From the NCBI GenBank assembly GCA_014729445.1, contig WJJX01000114.1, forward strand, positions 1 through 19,792: a DNA stretch of 19,792 nucleotides, read 5' to 3'. The notes under the pieces were generated by a model. The model was not told the origin of the DNA. It did not search any database and saw only the letters and a program-made list of their open reading frames with translations. Each line of letters opens with the position of its first letter. Positions within the stretch are counted from its first letter, which is position 1. Positions 6,999 through 14,915 of this stretch are shown here, one piece after another. The position numbers and the translations under genes are program-made. The DNA comes from Candidatus Moraniibacteriota bacterium. Lineage in GTDB: Bacteria; Patescibacteriota; Minisyncoccia; CAIUEV01; JAHKAQ01.

Positions 6999-8000
6999 AT
7001 GGAAAAATTACAAAATAAGCCAAAACTAAAGATCCCCTTGGTTACCGACTTAATCTATTATTGCATCTCCCCCAAATACCTTAAAAAACCGAAAAAAATA
7101 AAAATTTCAAAAAAAATCTGGCACATGTTCAGACTTTGGGGCATTGCCATCACCGCCGCCATTATTACAGGATCGATCATCACTTTCATTCTCCAAAAAA
7201 TTCAATACGACAGCGGAAATCACTCCATCACCGATCTGATTATCAGACAAAGCCCCCTGCTAATCTTCCTTTTAGCCGTAGTCTGGGCTCCGATCACCGA
7301 AGAAATAACCTTTCGGCTGTTCCTCAAATACTCACCTTATCGTCTCGGCTTTTCCTTGACCTTTCTTATTTTAATGCTGTTACAACTCATGGAAAACATC
7401 TGGAATCCTTTTGAATTTTTATTCAGCCAATTTTCTCCCTTTTTAATCCTTATTTTATCACTTTTATCTATAATAATCGGCGGATTAATTTTAGGCGCCC
7501 TCTTCAAAAAATACTTAAACCATCAAAAAATAAAACTTTTTTTAAAGCGAAATTTTAAAACCCTTTTCTTTTGCCAGGCCGTCGCTTTCGCTATCCTCCA
7601 TATTTTAAACTATACTAACCTAAAAGCCATTATCTACTTCACCCCCTTCCTCGTTCTACCTCAACTAATACTGGGATTTATTCTGGGTTTTACCAGAATG
7701 CAATACGGTCTCATTTGGTCCATTATTTTACACGCAATCTATAACGGAATCCTCACCCTTCCTCCCATAATCCTCTCTTTTCTTTCAAGAGAGACCTTTC
7801 AAAATCTATTCTCCAACCAAGACGCTTCAATTCCCTCAATGCCCTGGGAGGACGCTTTTATAATTTTATTTATTCTGCTTCCGGTCATAATTTTTTTAAT
7901 TCTTTTCTACCTAATCATAAACAGCTTTAATCTATACGAATTGGTCTCTCAGACCAAAAAGAACCAACAATTGGAAGCCTGTCAAAATTTACCAAAATAA
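6999..8000 (+). CDS. CPBP-family intramembrane metalloprotease
   Basis: A 333-residue polytopic membrane protein with about eight hydrophobic helices. It carries all three signatures of the CPBP (CAAX protease / bacteriocin-processing, Abi) family: EEITFR at 101-106 (EExxxR), FAILH at 197-201 (FxxxH) and HAIYN at 245-249 (HxxxN). The Glu and His residues are the catalytic and metal-binding set in characterised members such as Rce1, so the active site appears complete. In bacteria these enzymes process membrane proteins or protect against bacteriocins; the substrate here cannot be told. The basic N-terminus (1-45) is longer than in minimal members, and the region between the first two motifs includes an extra helix pair. 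The start ATG lacks a Shine-Dalgarno. The 3' end overlaps the convergent prmC by 12 nt. Confidence 0.9.
   Translation: MEKLQNKPKLKIPLVTDLIYYCISPKYLKKPKKIKISKKIWHMFRLWGIAITAAIITGSIITFILQKIQYDSGNHSITDLIIRQSPLLIFLLAVVWAPITEEITFRLFLKYSPYRLGFSLTFLILMLLQLMENIWNPFEFLFSQFSPFLILILSLLSIIIGGLILGALFKKYLNHQKIKLFLKRNFKTLFFCQAVAFAILHILNYTNLKAIIYFTPFLVLPQLILGFILGFTRMQYGLIWSIILHAIYNGILTLPPIILSFLSRETFQNLFSNQDASIPSMPWEDAFIILFILLPVIIFLILFYLIINSFNLYELVSQTKKNQQLEACQNLPK
7941..7957. repeat. 7-bp stem-loop beyond the prmC stop, inside the CPBP gene
   Basis: TTGGTCT and AGACCAA flank a 3-nt loop. On the minus strand it would form in the prmC transcript about 30 nt past its stop, but no run of U follows, so it is not a canonical intrinsic terminator. 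It could mark 3'-end processing or be coincidence. Confidence 0.3.
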
Positions 8001-8921
8001 ATCCAAAATCAAAAATCTATCTCTTAAGCTTAAATCTCTTTTAAAGGAGAATTTAAACTTTCCATTGCCTTTTTTTCCGATTAAATAATTTTTCAAGAGA
8101 GGCTTATGCTTTATTCCAATCTCAAAAAAGGCGACCAATTTTAAATTACTGTTCCTATTCTTAATTTCAAGAATCTGATCAATCGCTTTAATTATCAAGG
8201 CTAAACCCTGATTCGAAGCGACCAAAGCTTCTTTTGGCTCACATAAAACTTCCTTATCCAAATTTTTATACTCAACCCGGCTTACATAAGGCAGATTAAT
8301 AACCAGATAAAGATTGCCATAATCCTTAAAATCAAAATCAATCAAATCATTTAACAGACTGCTTTTTATCAAAATCAAATTGCTTTCGCCCAACTTCGAA
8401 GTTCCCAAAACATAATCCAACTTGAATTTCTCCAAATTTGCCTGCGCCACTGTCAAAGCCTTTTGCGATTTTTCAATCCCCAAAAAATCATTCCCCTTAA
8501 AACTTAATTCCTTAATCAGGCTAATCAACACACATCCGCTTCCCAACCCCACATCTACAAACAAATTTTTTCCCGCCGCATCTTTTTTTAGAGCTTTCCG
8601 AAAATCAAAAACCAATTCCAATAAGGTTTCGGTTTCCGGCCGAGGAATTAAAACATGGGAGTTTACGTAAAAACAATACTTGTAAAATTCTTTTCTACCT
8701 GTCAAATAAGCTATGGGAATTCCTTTTCTTCTCAATCCCACCAATTGGTCAATCTTTTCCATATCCGATTTGGTCAATTCAAAATCCCAATTCAAAAAAA
8801 GCCATTTTCGGTCTCTCTTCAGCACATAACTAACTAAAAGCTCAGCATCCAGCTTGTAAGAGCTGGAACAATCCTTCAACCGCTTATAATAATTAACTAA
8901 AGCTCTTTTAACAGTCATCAT
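7989..8921 (-). CDS. prmC: Peptide chain release factor N5-glutamine methyltransferase PrmC (HemK)
   Basis: This enzyme methylates the Gln of the GGQ motif in release factors using S-adenosylmethionine, improving peptide release. The N-terminal helical domain and linker are typical, with GIPIAYLTGRKEFY (67-80) and VLIPRPETE (90-98). The SAM-binding motif is VDVGLGSGC (122-130). The catalytic motif, usually NPPY, is NLPY (209-212); NLPY occurs in related N6-adenine methyltransferases such as KsgA, so activity is plausible. At 310 residues it has full family length. Two Met in a row make the exact start uncertain (8921 or 8918). It begins 4 nt after prfA, its substrate's gene, which fits a DUF4446-prfA-prmC operon. 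The 3' end overlaps the convergent protease gene. Confidence 0.93.
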   Translation of the reverse strand: MMTVKRALVNYYKRLKDCSSSYKLDAELLVSYVLKRDRKWLFLNWDFELTKSDMEKIDQLVGLRRKGIPIAYLTGRKEFYKYCFYVNSHVLIPRPETETLLELVFDFRKALKKDAAGKNLFVDVGLGSGCVLISLIKELSFKGNDFLGIEKSQKALTVAQANLEKFKLDYVLGTSKLGESNLILIKSSLLNDLIDFDFKDYGNLYLVINLPYVSRVEYKNLDKEVLCEPKEALVASNQGLALIIKAIDQILEIKNRNSNLKLVAFFEIGIKHKPLLKNYLIGKKGNGKFKFSFKRDLSLRDRFLILDLFW

Positions 8922-8925
8922 CCGC

Positions 8926-9990
8926 TTAAATACTAGCTCTTCTCTTATTAAGCTCGACCTCTTTTAGATCTTTAAAGATCTCCTCAAAATCACCATCCAT
9001 AACCGCTAAAATCCCATGCCAGCTTTTTTTAATCCTATGATCGGTAATCCGATCTTGCGCAAAATTATAAGTCCTTATTTTTTCACTTCGATCTCCAGAG
9101 CCGATCTGCGAACTCCTTAAATTAGCCATTTTTTCTTGTTCCGCCTCTCTTTTAAGCTGTAAAAGCTTCGATCTTAAAACCGAAAAAGCCTTGGCCTTAT
9201 TTTTATGCTGACTTTTTTCATCCTGACAGGTCACAACCAGTCCGGAAGGAACATGCGTCAAGCGGACCGCCGAATCGGTCGTATTAACACTTTGTCCGCC
9301 AGGTCCGGAGGAACGAAAGGTATCCATCTTCACCTCTTCAGGTTTGATTTCAATATCGGTCTCCTCCGCTTTGGGCAAAACGGCTACCGTAACAGTGGAA
9401 GTATGCACTCTGCCGCTTTTTTCGGTTTCCGGAATTCTCTGCACTCGATGAACTCCCGATTCATGCTTTAACCTTCCATAAGCGCCCCGGCCTTCAACAG
9501 TCGCAATAAGCTCCTTTAATCCTCCCACATCGTTAAAATTGGAATTTACCAAATTAAAAACCAAACCCGACCGCTCGGCGTATCTTACATAAGCCCGATA
9601 AAGTTCGGCCCCGAAAAGACCGGCCTCATCCCCTCCGGCTCCGGCCCTTATCTCCAAAATACAATCTCTGTTATCAAGCGGGTCTCTTGGAATAGTCAAA
9701 TATTCAAATTTAGCCTGTAAATCCTCAAGTTTGGAAGCCAAAAGCTCATTCTCCTCTATAGCCATAGCTTTTAACTCTTCATCTTCCTCTTTGGCCGCCA
9801 GCTCCTCATTAAGCTTGATTTGCTCCTCTATTTCTAAAATTTGATCAATAACCGACTTGATTTCCTCCAGCTCCTTATTTCTTTGACTCAATTCTTTTAT
9901 CTTCAAGGGATCGCGAACAATGGAGGGATCGCCTAATTTTTTAGCCGTTTCCTCATACTCGCTTAAAAATCTTTCAAAAATTTCCTGCAT
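8926..9990 (-). CDS. prfA: Peptide chain release factor 1 (RF1)
   Basis: RF1 recognises UAA and UAG and triggers release of the finished peptide. The anticodon-like motif PxT appears as PET (residues 187-189, within RIPETEKSGRVHTS), as expected for RF1 and not the SPF of RF2. The catalytic GGQ is at 231-233 in SSGPGGQSVNTTDSAVRLTH. The N-terminal coiled-coil domain is rich in Glu and Lys. I chose the ATG at 9990 (MQEIF), giving 354 residues, the usual size. The frame is open to 10047, but the extra 19 residues do not resemble RF1 and would overlap the upstream DUF4446 gene. This start leaves a 19-nt gap. prmC follows at 4 nt. RF1 alone cannot read the two TGA stops in the window, so RF2 is expected elsewhere in the genome. 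Confidence 0.95.
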   Translation of the reverse strand: MQEIFERFLSEYEETAKKLGDPSIVRDPLKIKELSQRNKELEEIKSVIDQILEIEEQIKLNEELAAKEEDEELKAMAIEENELLASKLEDLQAKFEYLTIPRDPLDNRDCILEIRAGAGGDEAGLFGAELYRAYVRYAERSGLVFNLVNSNFNDVGGLKELIATVEGRGAYGRLKHESGVHRVQRIPETEKSGRVHTSTVTVAVLPKAEETDIEIKPEEVKMDTFRSSGPGGQSVNTTDSAVRLTHVPSGLVVTCQDEKSQHKNKAKAFSVLRSKLLQLKREAEQEKMANLRSSQIGSGDRSEKIRTYNFAQDRITDHRIKKSWHGILAVMDGDFEEIFKDLKEVELNKRRASI

Positions 9991-10009
9991 ACCGTTTAAG
10001 TTATCTTGT

Positions 10010-10489
10010 TTAACCCATAGCCAATTTAACGGCTTCCTTTTCTTCATCCGTTAACGGAGAATCCGACCCCCCCTTGTTTATCTCTTTTAAATAAACTTTG
10101 GTGCCGTTTTCGGTGTCTAAAGTGGACAATAAAACCCCCCTGGAATTACTGTTGATAATAGCCAAAGCAAAGGAGTCCTTTCTGCCGCCCTTTTCTCCAA
10201 AAGGGTTGTATTTGACAATCCCGATCCTGCTTAGGCCCTTTCTGGCAATTTTATTGATTTGATTACTCGCGTCAAATAAATCCTCTATATCTTCATCTAA
10301 TTTATCGGATTTTTTTGAAATCTCCTTGATCAAACTTTCCAAATCTTTTACATCGCGTCCGGTTAAAACGGTGTCAAAAAAATCCTGCATTCGTCTGACT
10401 CTCTGAAGAAGCCAAATCGAAAAAAACAAACTGCCCGAAGCAATTACAAATAAAAGTATAAATAAAAAATATAAAGTATTCGTCTCCAT
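10010..10489 (-). CDS. DUF4446 family protein with N-terminal membrane anchor
   Basis: A 159-residue protein: one membrane helix (about 7-29), then a short acidic helical linker (40-75) suggestive of a coiled coil, and the DUF4446 core from about 84 on. The core shows the family pattern: RIGIVKYNPFGEKGGRKDSF, then an ALAIINSNSRGVLLS strand, VYLKEI and the LTDEEKEAV ending. DUF4446 is best known from Firmicutes, where the function is not established. It is the first gene of the run leading into prfA and prmC and probably belongs to their operon. The start is divergent from ychF, 164 nt away. The topology (cytoplasmic domain after a single anchor) is inferred. Confidence 0.85.
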   Translation of the reverse strand: METNTLYFLFILLFVIASGSLFFSIWLLQRVRRMQDFFDTVLTGRDVKDLESLIKEISKKSDKLDEDIEDLFDASNQINKIARKGLSRIGIVKYNPFGEKGGRKDSFALAIINSNSRGVLLSTLDTENGTKVYLKEINKGGSDSPLTDEEKEAVKLAMG

Positions 10490-10609
10490 TTTTCAAATTA
10501 TTTTTTTTAACGCTAAGTTAAAAGATGGTCCATTCTCTAACTTAATTTTAACATAAATTCCAAATAGCGCTAAGGCTCGACCGATTTATTTGCTAAATAA
10601 GTTCAAATT

Positions 10610-10615
10610 TATAAT
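10610..10615 (+). promoter_or_regulatory. Candidate -10 element for ychF
   Basis: A consensus TATAAT lies 39 nt before the ychF ATG. No good -35 sits at normal spacing (TTGCTA at 10590-10595 is only 14 nt away), so the promoter may rely on the -10. A minus-strand extended -10 for the DUF4446 gene may also lie in this 164-nt spacer, with lower support. Confidence 0.4.
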
Positions 10616-10653
10616 ACTGTTAAATTATAACCAGCCTAAGTAAAAGTAAATTT

Positions 10654-11709
10654 ATGTTAAAAGTCGGAATCGTCGGGCTTCCCAATGTCGGCAAATCAAC
10701 TCTCTTTAAAGTATTAACAAAAAGTCCGGTAGATATCAACAACTACCCGTTCTGCACAATCCAACCTAATGTCGGAATTGTACCTATTAAAGATAAAAGA
10801 CTTAATCAATTATCGAAACTATCCAATTCACAAAAAACCATTGAAGCCGTAATCGAATTTGTAGATATCGCCGGCCTGGTCAAAGGAGCCAACCAGGGAG
10901 AAGGTTTGGGCAATCAATTTCTGGCCAATATCAGAGAAGTCGACTTAATTTGCCATGTGGTGCGCTTTTTTAACTCCGAAAATATAAAACACGTAGAGGA
11001 AACTACGGATCCTCTAAGAGATATAGACATCATAAACACCGAACTTATTTTGGCGGATCTGGAAACCGTGGAAAAAAGAGAACTAAAGCTTAAAAAAACG
11101 GCCCGAAGCCAAGACCAAGAAGCCGAAGAGGCCTTAAACGGAATCAAAAAAATAAAAGAAACCTTAAACCAAAATCAACCCGCCGTCAAAGCTAAGCTTA
11201 ATCAAGAACAAGAAAAGCTTTTAAAAGATCTCGGACTGATTACTAAAAAACCTTTCATTTATTGTTTTAACATTAATGAATCCAACAATCATAAACTGCT
11301 ATCGCAGAAAAATCACCCAATCCATAAAGAACCCCACTTAATAATAAACACTAAATTAGAAGAAGAATTAATGAATTTAAGTCAGGCAGAAGCCCGGGAA
11401 TTAAATTTAAAATCCAGCCTGCACATCCTTCCCCAGCAAGCCTACAAAATCCTAGGACTGATCACCTTTTTTACCACCGGCGAGAAAGAATCCAGAGCCT
11501 GGACCGTTAAAGAGGGTTCGACTGCTCCTGAAGCCGGGGAGGCTGTCCACAGCGATTTTAAAGAAAAATTCATCAAAGCCGAAGTAATCAATTACGAACA
11601 ATTTGTTAAAGTGCAATCCTATAAAAAAGCCAAAGAAAAAGGCCTGCTTAGAACGGAAGGCAAAGAATATATTGTAAAAGACGGCGACATTATTATTTTT
11701 AAAATCTAA
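10654..11709 (+). CDS. ychF: Ribosome-associated ATPase YchF (Obg/HAS-type)
   Basis: YchF is a universally conserved P-loop NTPase of the Obg family that prefers ATP and associates with ribosomes. It is linked to translation and stress responses. The P-loop GLPNVGKST is at 8-16, switch I near NYPFCTIQPNVG, and the G3 motif DIAGLVKGA (71-79) leads into GEGLGNQFLANIREVD. The usual NKxD is NINE (206-209), the signature that goes with ATP preference. An alpha-helical hairpin (about 130-200) follows G3, and the C-terminal TGS domain starts near 270 with FFTTGEKESRAWTV. The length of 351 is slightly below the usual 363. The gene stands alone on plus between divergent DUF4446 and convergent pgk, whose stop it overlaps by 4 nt. 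Confidence 0.95.
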   Translation: MLKVGIVGLPNVGKSTLFKVLTKSPVDINNYPFCTIQPNVGIVPIKDKRLNQLSKLSNSQKTIEAVIEFVDIAGLVKGANQGEGLGNQFLANIREVDLICHVVRFFNSENIKHVEETTDPLRDIDIINTELILADLETVEKRELKLKKTARSQDQEAEEALNGIKKIKETLNQNQPAVKAKLNQEQEKLLKDLGLITKKPFIYCFNINESNNHKLLSQKNHPIHKEPHLIINTKLEEELMNLSQAEARELNLKSSLHILPQQAYKILGLITFFTTGEKESRAWTVKEGSTAPEAGEAVHSDFKEKFIKAEVINYEQFVKVQSYKKAKEKGLLRTEGKEYIVKDGDIIIFKI

Positions 11710-12803
11710 ACCTTTTCTTGTAAAACTTCCAAACCGGGCATTTCCTTGCCGCCGATCAAATCAAGCATCGCTCCGCCGCCCGTTGAAACAAAATCGATCC
11801 GATCAAAAAATCCAAACGCTTTTAACATTTCGACAGTTTCACCTCCACCGGTCAATTTATAAGCTTCGGCGTTAGCTATCGCTTCCGCGACGATCTTGCT
11901 GCCCTTGTCAAAAGGAGGCTCTTCAAATTTACCCATTGGTCCATTCCACAAAATTGTCCTGGCGTTCTTTAAGATTCCGGCGTATTTTAAAGCCGTCTCA
12001 TCATTTATGTCTCTTTGTTCAATATCAGAAAAACCCAAAGGCAGAACCACTTTTTCCCTCTCCTCAACCGACAAAAAGGAGTTGAAATTTTCAATTTTAT
12101 TCATCACTTCAACCGCAATTAAACCTCCAACCAAAACTTGATCGTACTTTTGGGCCAATTTTTTAATAATCGGAATCTTGGTTTCGAGCTTGGCTCCTCC
12201 AATTACCGCCACCGCCGGCTTTTGAGGCTTTTCAATCGCCTCCTCAATATTTTTAACCTCTTCCAAAACCAAAAAACCGGCGTAGGAAGGAAGATAATTG
12301 GTGATGCCCGTAATAGTCGGATGCACTCTGTGACTAACATTAAAACAATCGTTGATAAAAACCTCACCCGTTTTGGCAATCTGCTCGGCCAATTTCAAAT
12401 TCTCCTCATTACCCTTGGCCCAAAATCTGATGTTTTCCAAAAATAATATTTTTTCTTTTCTCTTTTCCGCCTCTTTGAGCACCAGAGAGATATCTTTATT
12501 ATAATCAAGAAGCGCCATTTTAATATCAGTAAAACCCCTTGCCCTGAACTTTCTTTCAAATTCCTCAAAAATCGGCTTCAGGGAAAGTTTTGGGTTGTAT
12601 TCTGATTTTGGTCGACCGAGTTTGGAAATTACGATTACTTTATTAACTCCCTCATCGATCAAATATCTAAAGCTTTCCAATCCCCTATCAATTCTGTAAC
12701 TGTCGGCCACCTCTAAAGCTTGGTTTAAAGGACAATCAAAACCCACCCTGACGATAACATTTCTGTTGCCTAAATCGGCTTGATCGATTGTTTTTAGCTT
12801 CAT
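11706..12803 (-). CDS. pgk: Divergent phosphoglycerate kinase
   Basis: PGK transfers the phosphate of 1,3-bisphosphoglycerate to ADP in glycolysis. The family framework is clear: VRVGFDCPL (18-26), KLGRPK (61-66), FLENIRF (121-127), SHRVHPTITG (157-166), GGAKLETK (202-209), LWNGPMGKFE (285-294), GGGET (319-323) and STGGGA (340-345). Several key positions differ from the norm. Canonical VDFNVP reads VGFDCP, so the 3-phosphoglycerate-binding Asp is Gly and the Asn is Asp. SHLGRP reads SKLGRP, and GGGDT reads GGGET. I verified the first of these on the DNA. At 365 residues it is about 25-30 shorter than typical. It may still be the cell's PGK with compensating changes, or a paralogue. It follows xseB by 16 nt in one transcript and ends in TAG inside the ychF stop. 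Confidence 0.85.
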   Translation of the reverse strand: MKLKTIDQADLGNRNVIVRVGFDCPLNQALEVADSYRIDRGLESFRYLIDEGVNKVIVISKLGRPKSEYNPKLSLKPIFEEFERKFRARGFTDIKMALLDYNKDISLVLKEAEKRKEKILFLENIRFWAKGNEENLKLAEQIAKTGEVFINDCFNVSHRVHPTITGITNYLPSYAGFLVLEEVKNIEEAIEKPQKPAVAVIGGAKLETKIPIIKKLAQKYDQVLVGGLIAVEVMNKIENFNSFLSVEEREKVVLPLGFSDIEQRDINDETALKYAGILKNARTILWNGPMGKFEEPPFDKGSKIVAEAIANAEAYKLTGGGETVEMLKAFGFFDRIDFVSTGGGAMLDLIGGKEMPGLEVLQEKV

Positions 12804-12819
12804 TTATTTAATTTTAATA

Positions 12820-13023
12820 TTAATCCAAATCCTTTTTCAATTCCTTAAACTCGTTTTCAATCTCTCCTAATCTTTTTTTGCATTGTTTCACCAATTTGAC
12901 TCCTTTCTTGACATTATTTAAACCCTTTTCCACGTCTATTTCCTCCTGATTTTCAAACCATTTAACCACCTCTTTCAATTTTTTCAAAGAATCTTTTAAG
13001 TTGACATCCTCTCTTTTTTTCAT
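12820..13023 (-). CDS. xseB: Exodeoxyribonuclease VII small subunit
   Basis: A 67-residue, almost entirely helical, Lys/Glu-rich protein with the XseB pattern: SLKKLKEVVKWFE, then a short turn with a conserved-type hydrophobic and acidic stretch (IDVEKGL), then VKKGVKLVKQCKKRL. The small subunit forms a helical hairpin bound to the large subunit XseA and supports degradation of single-stranded DNA. XseA is not in this window. The gene leads pgk by 16 nt, so they are probably co-transcribed. The start lies 155 nt from the divergent def gene. In that spacer an extended -10-like TGTTATAGG occurs on the minus strand, weak as evidence. Short charged helical proteins are hard to assign, so moderate confidence. 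Confidence 0.75.
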   Translation of the reverse strand: MKKREDVNLKDSLKKLKEVVKWFENQEEIDVEKGLNNVKKGVKLVKQCKKRLGEIENEFKELKKDLD

Positions 13024-13091
13024 TTTAATATCTAATTACTTAGCTAATTAATCCGCGTTTTTTAAAAAAGCTCCTATAACATTAACTCTTA

Positions 13092-13120
13092 TTTATTAAC
13101 CCGGCTATTTTATGTATAAT
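13092..13120 (+). promoter_or_regulatory. Candidate promoter of def-fmt
   Basis: A consensus -10 TATAAT (13115-13120) has a poor -35, TTTATT (13092-13097), at 17-nt spacing. The start would be near 13127, giving a leader of about 50 nt before the def ATG. Confidence 0.5.
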
Positions 13121-13178
13121 AAAATAATCCCCAAAAAATTCAAATATTTATATTATGCAAGTTTAATCAAAAAAATCC

Positions 13179-13634
13179 ATGGATAATAACGACGACCTAA
13201 AAATAATCATTGGAGAAAACAATAACCTGAGAGCTCAATCCAGACCGGTTGAAAACTTCAAAGATCCTAATCTTAAAACACTGATAAAACAAATGCAAAA
13301 AACCCTGGCAAACAAAAACGGCATCGGTCTTGCCGCTCCTCAAGTCGGAAAACCCCTCCAATTATTCATAATCGAAATCGACTATGACAAATACGTAATG
13401 ATAAATCCCAAAATCAAACATCTGTCCAAGGACAAAATCTCGATGGAGGAAGGTTGTTTATCTTTCCCCAATATCTACAAAAACATAAAAAGAAGCAAAA
13501 AAGTCACAATCCACTACTTTGACGAAAACGGAGAACAAAAAAAAATAAAAGCTAAAGGCCTGCTGGCCCGAGCCATTCAACATGAATACGACCACCTCCA
13601 GGGTGTTATCTTCCTGGACCGGATTAAACAATAA
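13179..13634 (+). CDS. def: Peptide deformylase
   Basis: Removes the formyl group from the N-terminal methionine of new proteins, using a metal ion. All three motifs are present: GIGLAAPQVG (48-57), EGCLSFP (91-97, metal-binding Cys93) and QHEYDHLQG (134-142, with His135, catalytic Glu136 and His139). The length of 151 is typical of a short bacterial deformylase. The acidic N-terminus before the core is a little longer than minimal. fmt, which adds the formyl group, begins 2 nt after the stop, a classic def-fmt operon. ATG start without a Shine-Dalgarno. Confidence 0.96.
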   Translation: MDNNDDLKIIIGENNNLRAQSRPVENFKDPNLKTLIKQMQKTLANKNGIGLAAPQVGKPLQLFIIEIDYDKYVMINPKIKHLSKDKISMEEGCLSFPNIYKNIKRSKKVTIHYFDENGEQKKIKAKGLLARAIQHEYDHLQGVIFLDRIKQ

Positions 13635-13636
13635 CC

Positions 13637-14608
13637 ATGCACATGCAACCCAGAATTATTTTTATGGGCACTTCAACTTTTGCCATTCCCGCCTTAAAAG
13701 AATTAATCAGGAGAAAAAACAAGTATAGAATCATCGCGGTCTATACTCAACCCGACAAAGCCCAAAATAGAGGTTTAAAAATGAATTGCTGTCCGGTAAA
13801 AAACTTTTTAAAAAATAAGGGCCTAAAAATAAAAGAACCCGAAAAAATAAATTCAAAAAAAGAGCTGGAAAAATTTCAAAAGCTAAAGCCCGATTTGGTG
13901 ATTGTCGCCGCTTACGGCAAATTCATTCCTAAAGATTTCCTGTCCATCCCCCAATTCGGTTTTATAAACATCCATCCTTCTCTCTTACCCGAATACAGAG
14001 GTCCTTCCCCCATTCAAACCGCCATTTTACACCAAAATTCGAAAACCGGAACAACTATCATAAAACTTAACGAAGAAATGGACGCCGGCGATATCTTAAC
14101 TCAAAAAGAAGTACCCATCGATCCAAAAGACGATTTTCCCTCGTTAAGCCAAAAACTGGCCGAAAAAAGCGCCAAACTATTAATCGAGACTCTTCCCCGC
14201 TACCTGAACGGAAGCTTGAAACCAAAACCCCAAAATAACAATCAAGCCACTTATACCAAAATCATAAACAAAAAAGACGGTTTAATTAACTTTCAAAAAG
14301 AAACCGCCGCTCAAATATTAGCTAAATTTAAAGCTTTTAAACCGTGGCCCAATACCTATTTTTATTACAAAAGCAAAAAAAATAACGAGCTAAAAATCGA
14401 TTTAATCTCGATATCAATCAACGATCTTATCACAAAAGAGAAAGCGGGAATTGTTCAATTGGACAAAAAAATCTCCAAATATCCTTTTATAACAACCAAA
14501 AAGGGAATCGTAATAATCAAAAAAATCAAACCAGCCGGCAAATCGATAATGCGCAGTCTCGAATTTATCAATGGCCGGCCCGATTTTATAGAAAGCAGAA
14601 TCCAATAA
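13637..14608 (+). CDS. fmt: Methionyl-tRNA formyltransferase
   Basis: Transfers a formyl group from 10-formyltetrahydrofolate to initiator Met-tRNA. The N-terminal Rossmann-like domain begins with RIIFMGTSTFAIPAL. The catalytic residues are Asn111 and His113 in NIHPSLLPEYRGPSPIQ and Asp149 in MDAGDIL, matching Asn106, His108 and Asp144 of the E. coli enzyme. The loop that normally reads GRG-K-x-PSPVK is NRGLKMNCCPVK, retaining the PVK end. The C-terminal anticodon-side domain (about 205-323) is present but Lys-rich and loosely conserved. 323 residues is normal. The start could be Met1 or Met3, which are two codons apart. It is downstream of def at 2 nt and convergent with the DUF883-like gene, 10 nt away. 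Confidence 0.95.
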   Translation: MHMQPRIIFMGTSTFAIPALKELIRRKNKYRIIAVYTQPDKAQNRGLKMNCCPVKNFLKNKGLKIKEPEKINSKKELEKFQKLKPDLVIVAAYGKFIPKDFLSIPQFGFINIHPSLLPEYRGPSPIQTAILHQNSKTGTTIIKLNEEMDAGDILTQKEVPIDPKDDFPSLSQKLAEKSAKLLIETLPRYLNGSLKPKPQNNNQATYTKIINKKDGLINFQKETAAQILAKFKAFKPWPNTYFYYKSKKNNELKIDLISISINDLITKEKAGIVQLDKKISKYPFITTKKGIVIIKKIKPAGKSIMRSLEFINGRPDFIESRIQ

Positions 14609-14618
14609 ATCCTAAAAC

Positions 14619-14891
14619 TTATTTTTTCTTCTTTCTGCCCAGTATAGCCACAATTCCAGCGCCCATGACCGCTCCGAGTCCGGCAGCGATTCCCGCGGCC
14701 TTGGCTGGATTGTTTTTCATATATTTCTTGACTTTGTCTTCGGCCTTTTTCAAATCTCTTTTTGCTCTAGCCAAATTATCCTTTGCCTCTTTTCTCAAGG
14801 TCTCACTCGTTTCTTTTAAATCCTTTTCCAAAGCCTTTATCGTGCTTTTGGATTTCTTTTTGGTGTTTTTTTTTGTTTGTTTTTTAACCAT
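14619..14891 (-). CDS. ElaB/YqjD (DUF883)-like tail-anchored protein
   Basis: A 90-residue Lys-rich protein. Residues 1-17 are nearly all Lys, Thr and Ser; 18-58 form a charged amphipathic helix; NNPAKAAGIAAGLGAVMGAG (60-79) then leads to a short membrane helix and a terminal run of Lys. This layout and the N-P-x-K-A-x-G-I-A-x-G phrase resemble ElaB/YqjD/YgaM proteins. In E. coli these are inner-membrane proteins tied to stationary phase and ribosome binding. It is the last gene of a probable LemA cluster, 24 nt after the two-helix membrane protein. Its first eight codons match those of that neighbour almost base for base. Family by resemblance; the role here is unproved. Confidence 0.65.
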   Translation of the reverse strand: MVKKQTKKNTKKKSKSTIKALEKDLKETSETLRKEAKDNLARAKRDLKKAEDKVKKYMKNNPAKAAGIAAGLGAVMGAGIVAILGRKKKK

Positions 14892-14915
14892 CTAGAAAAA
14901 TTAAAATTAATAAAT

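Noticed and set aside
9991..10047. Upstream extension of prfA to a start at 10047
   Set aside because: The extra 19 residues do not fit RF1 and would overlap the DUF4446 gene; the ATG at 9990 gives the normal length.
11896..12446. Two plus-strand open frames of 81 and 102 codons
   Set aside because: Both are antisense to pgk, whose motifs are clear throughout.
14595..14640. Possible terminator at the fmt end (AATAA/TTATT followed by T-rich sequence)
   Set aside because: A five-pair A-T stem with a 10-nt loop is unlikely to be stable, and it overlaps the coding end of both genes.
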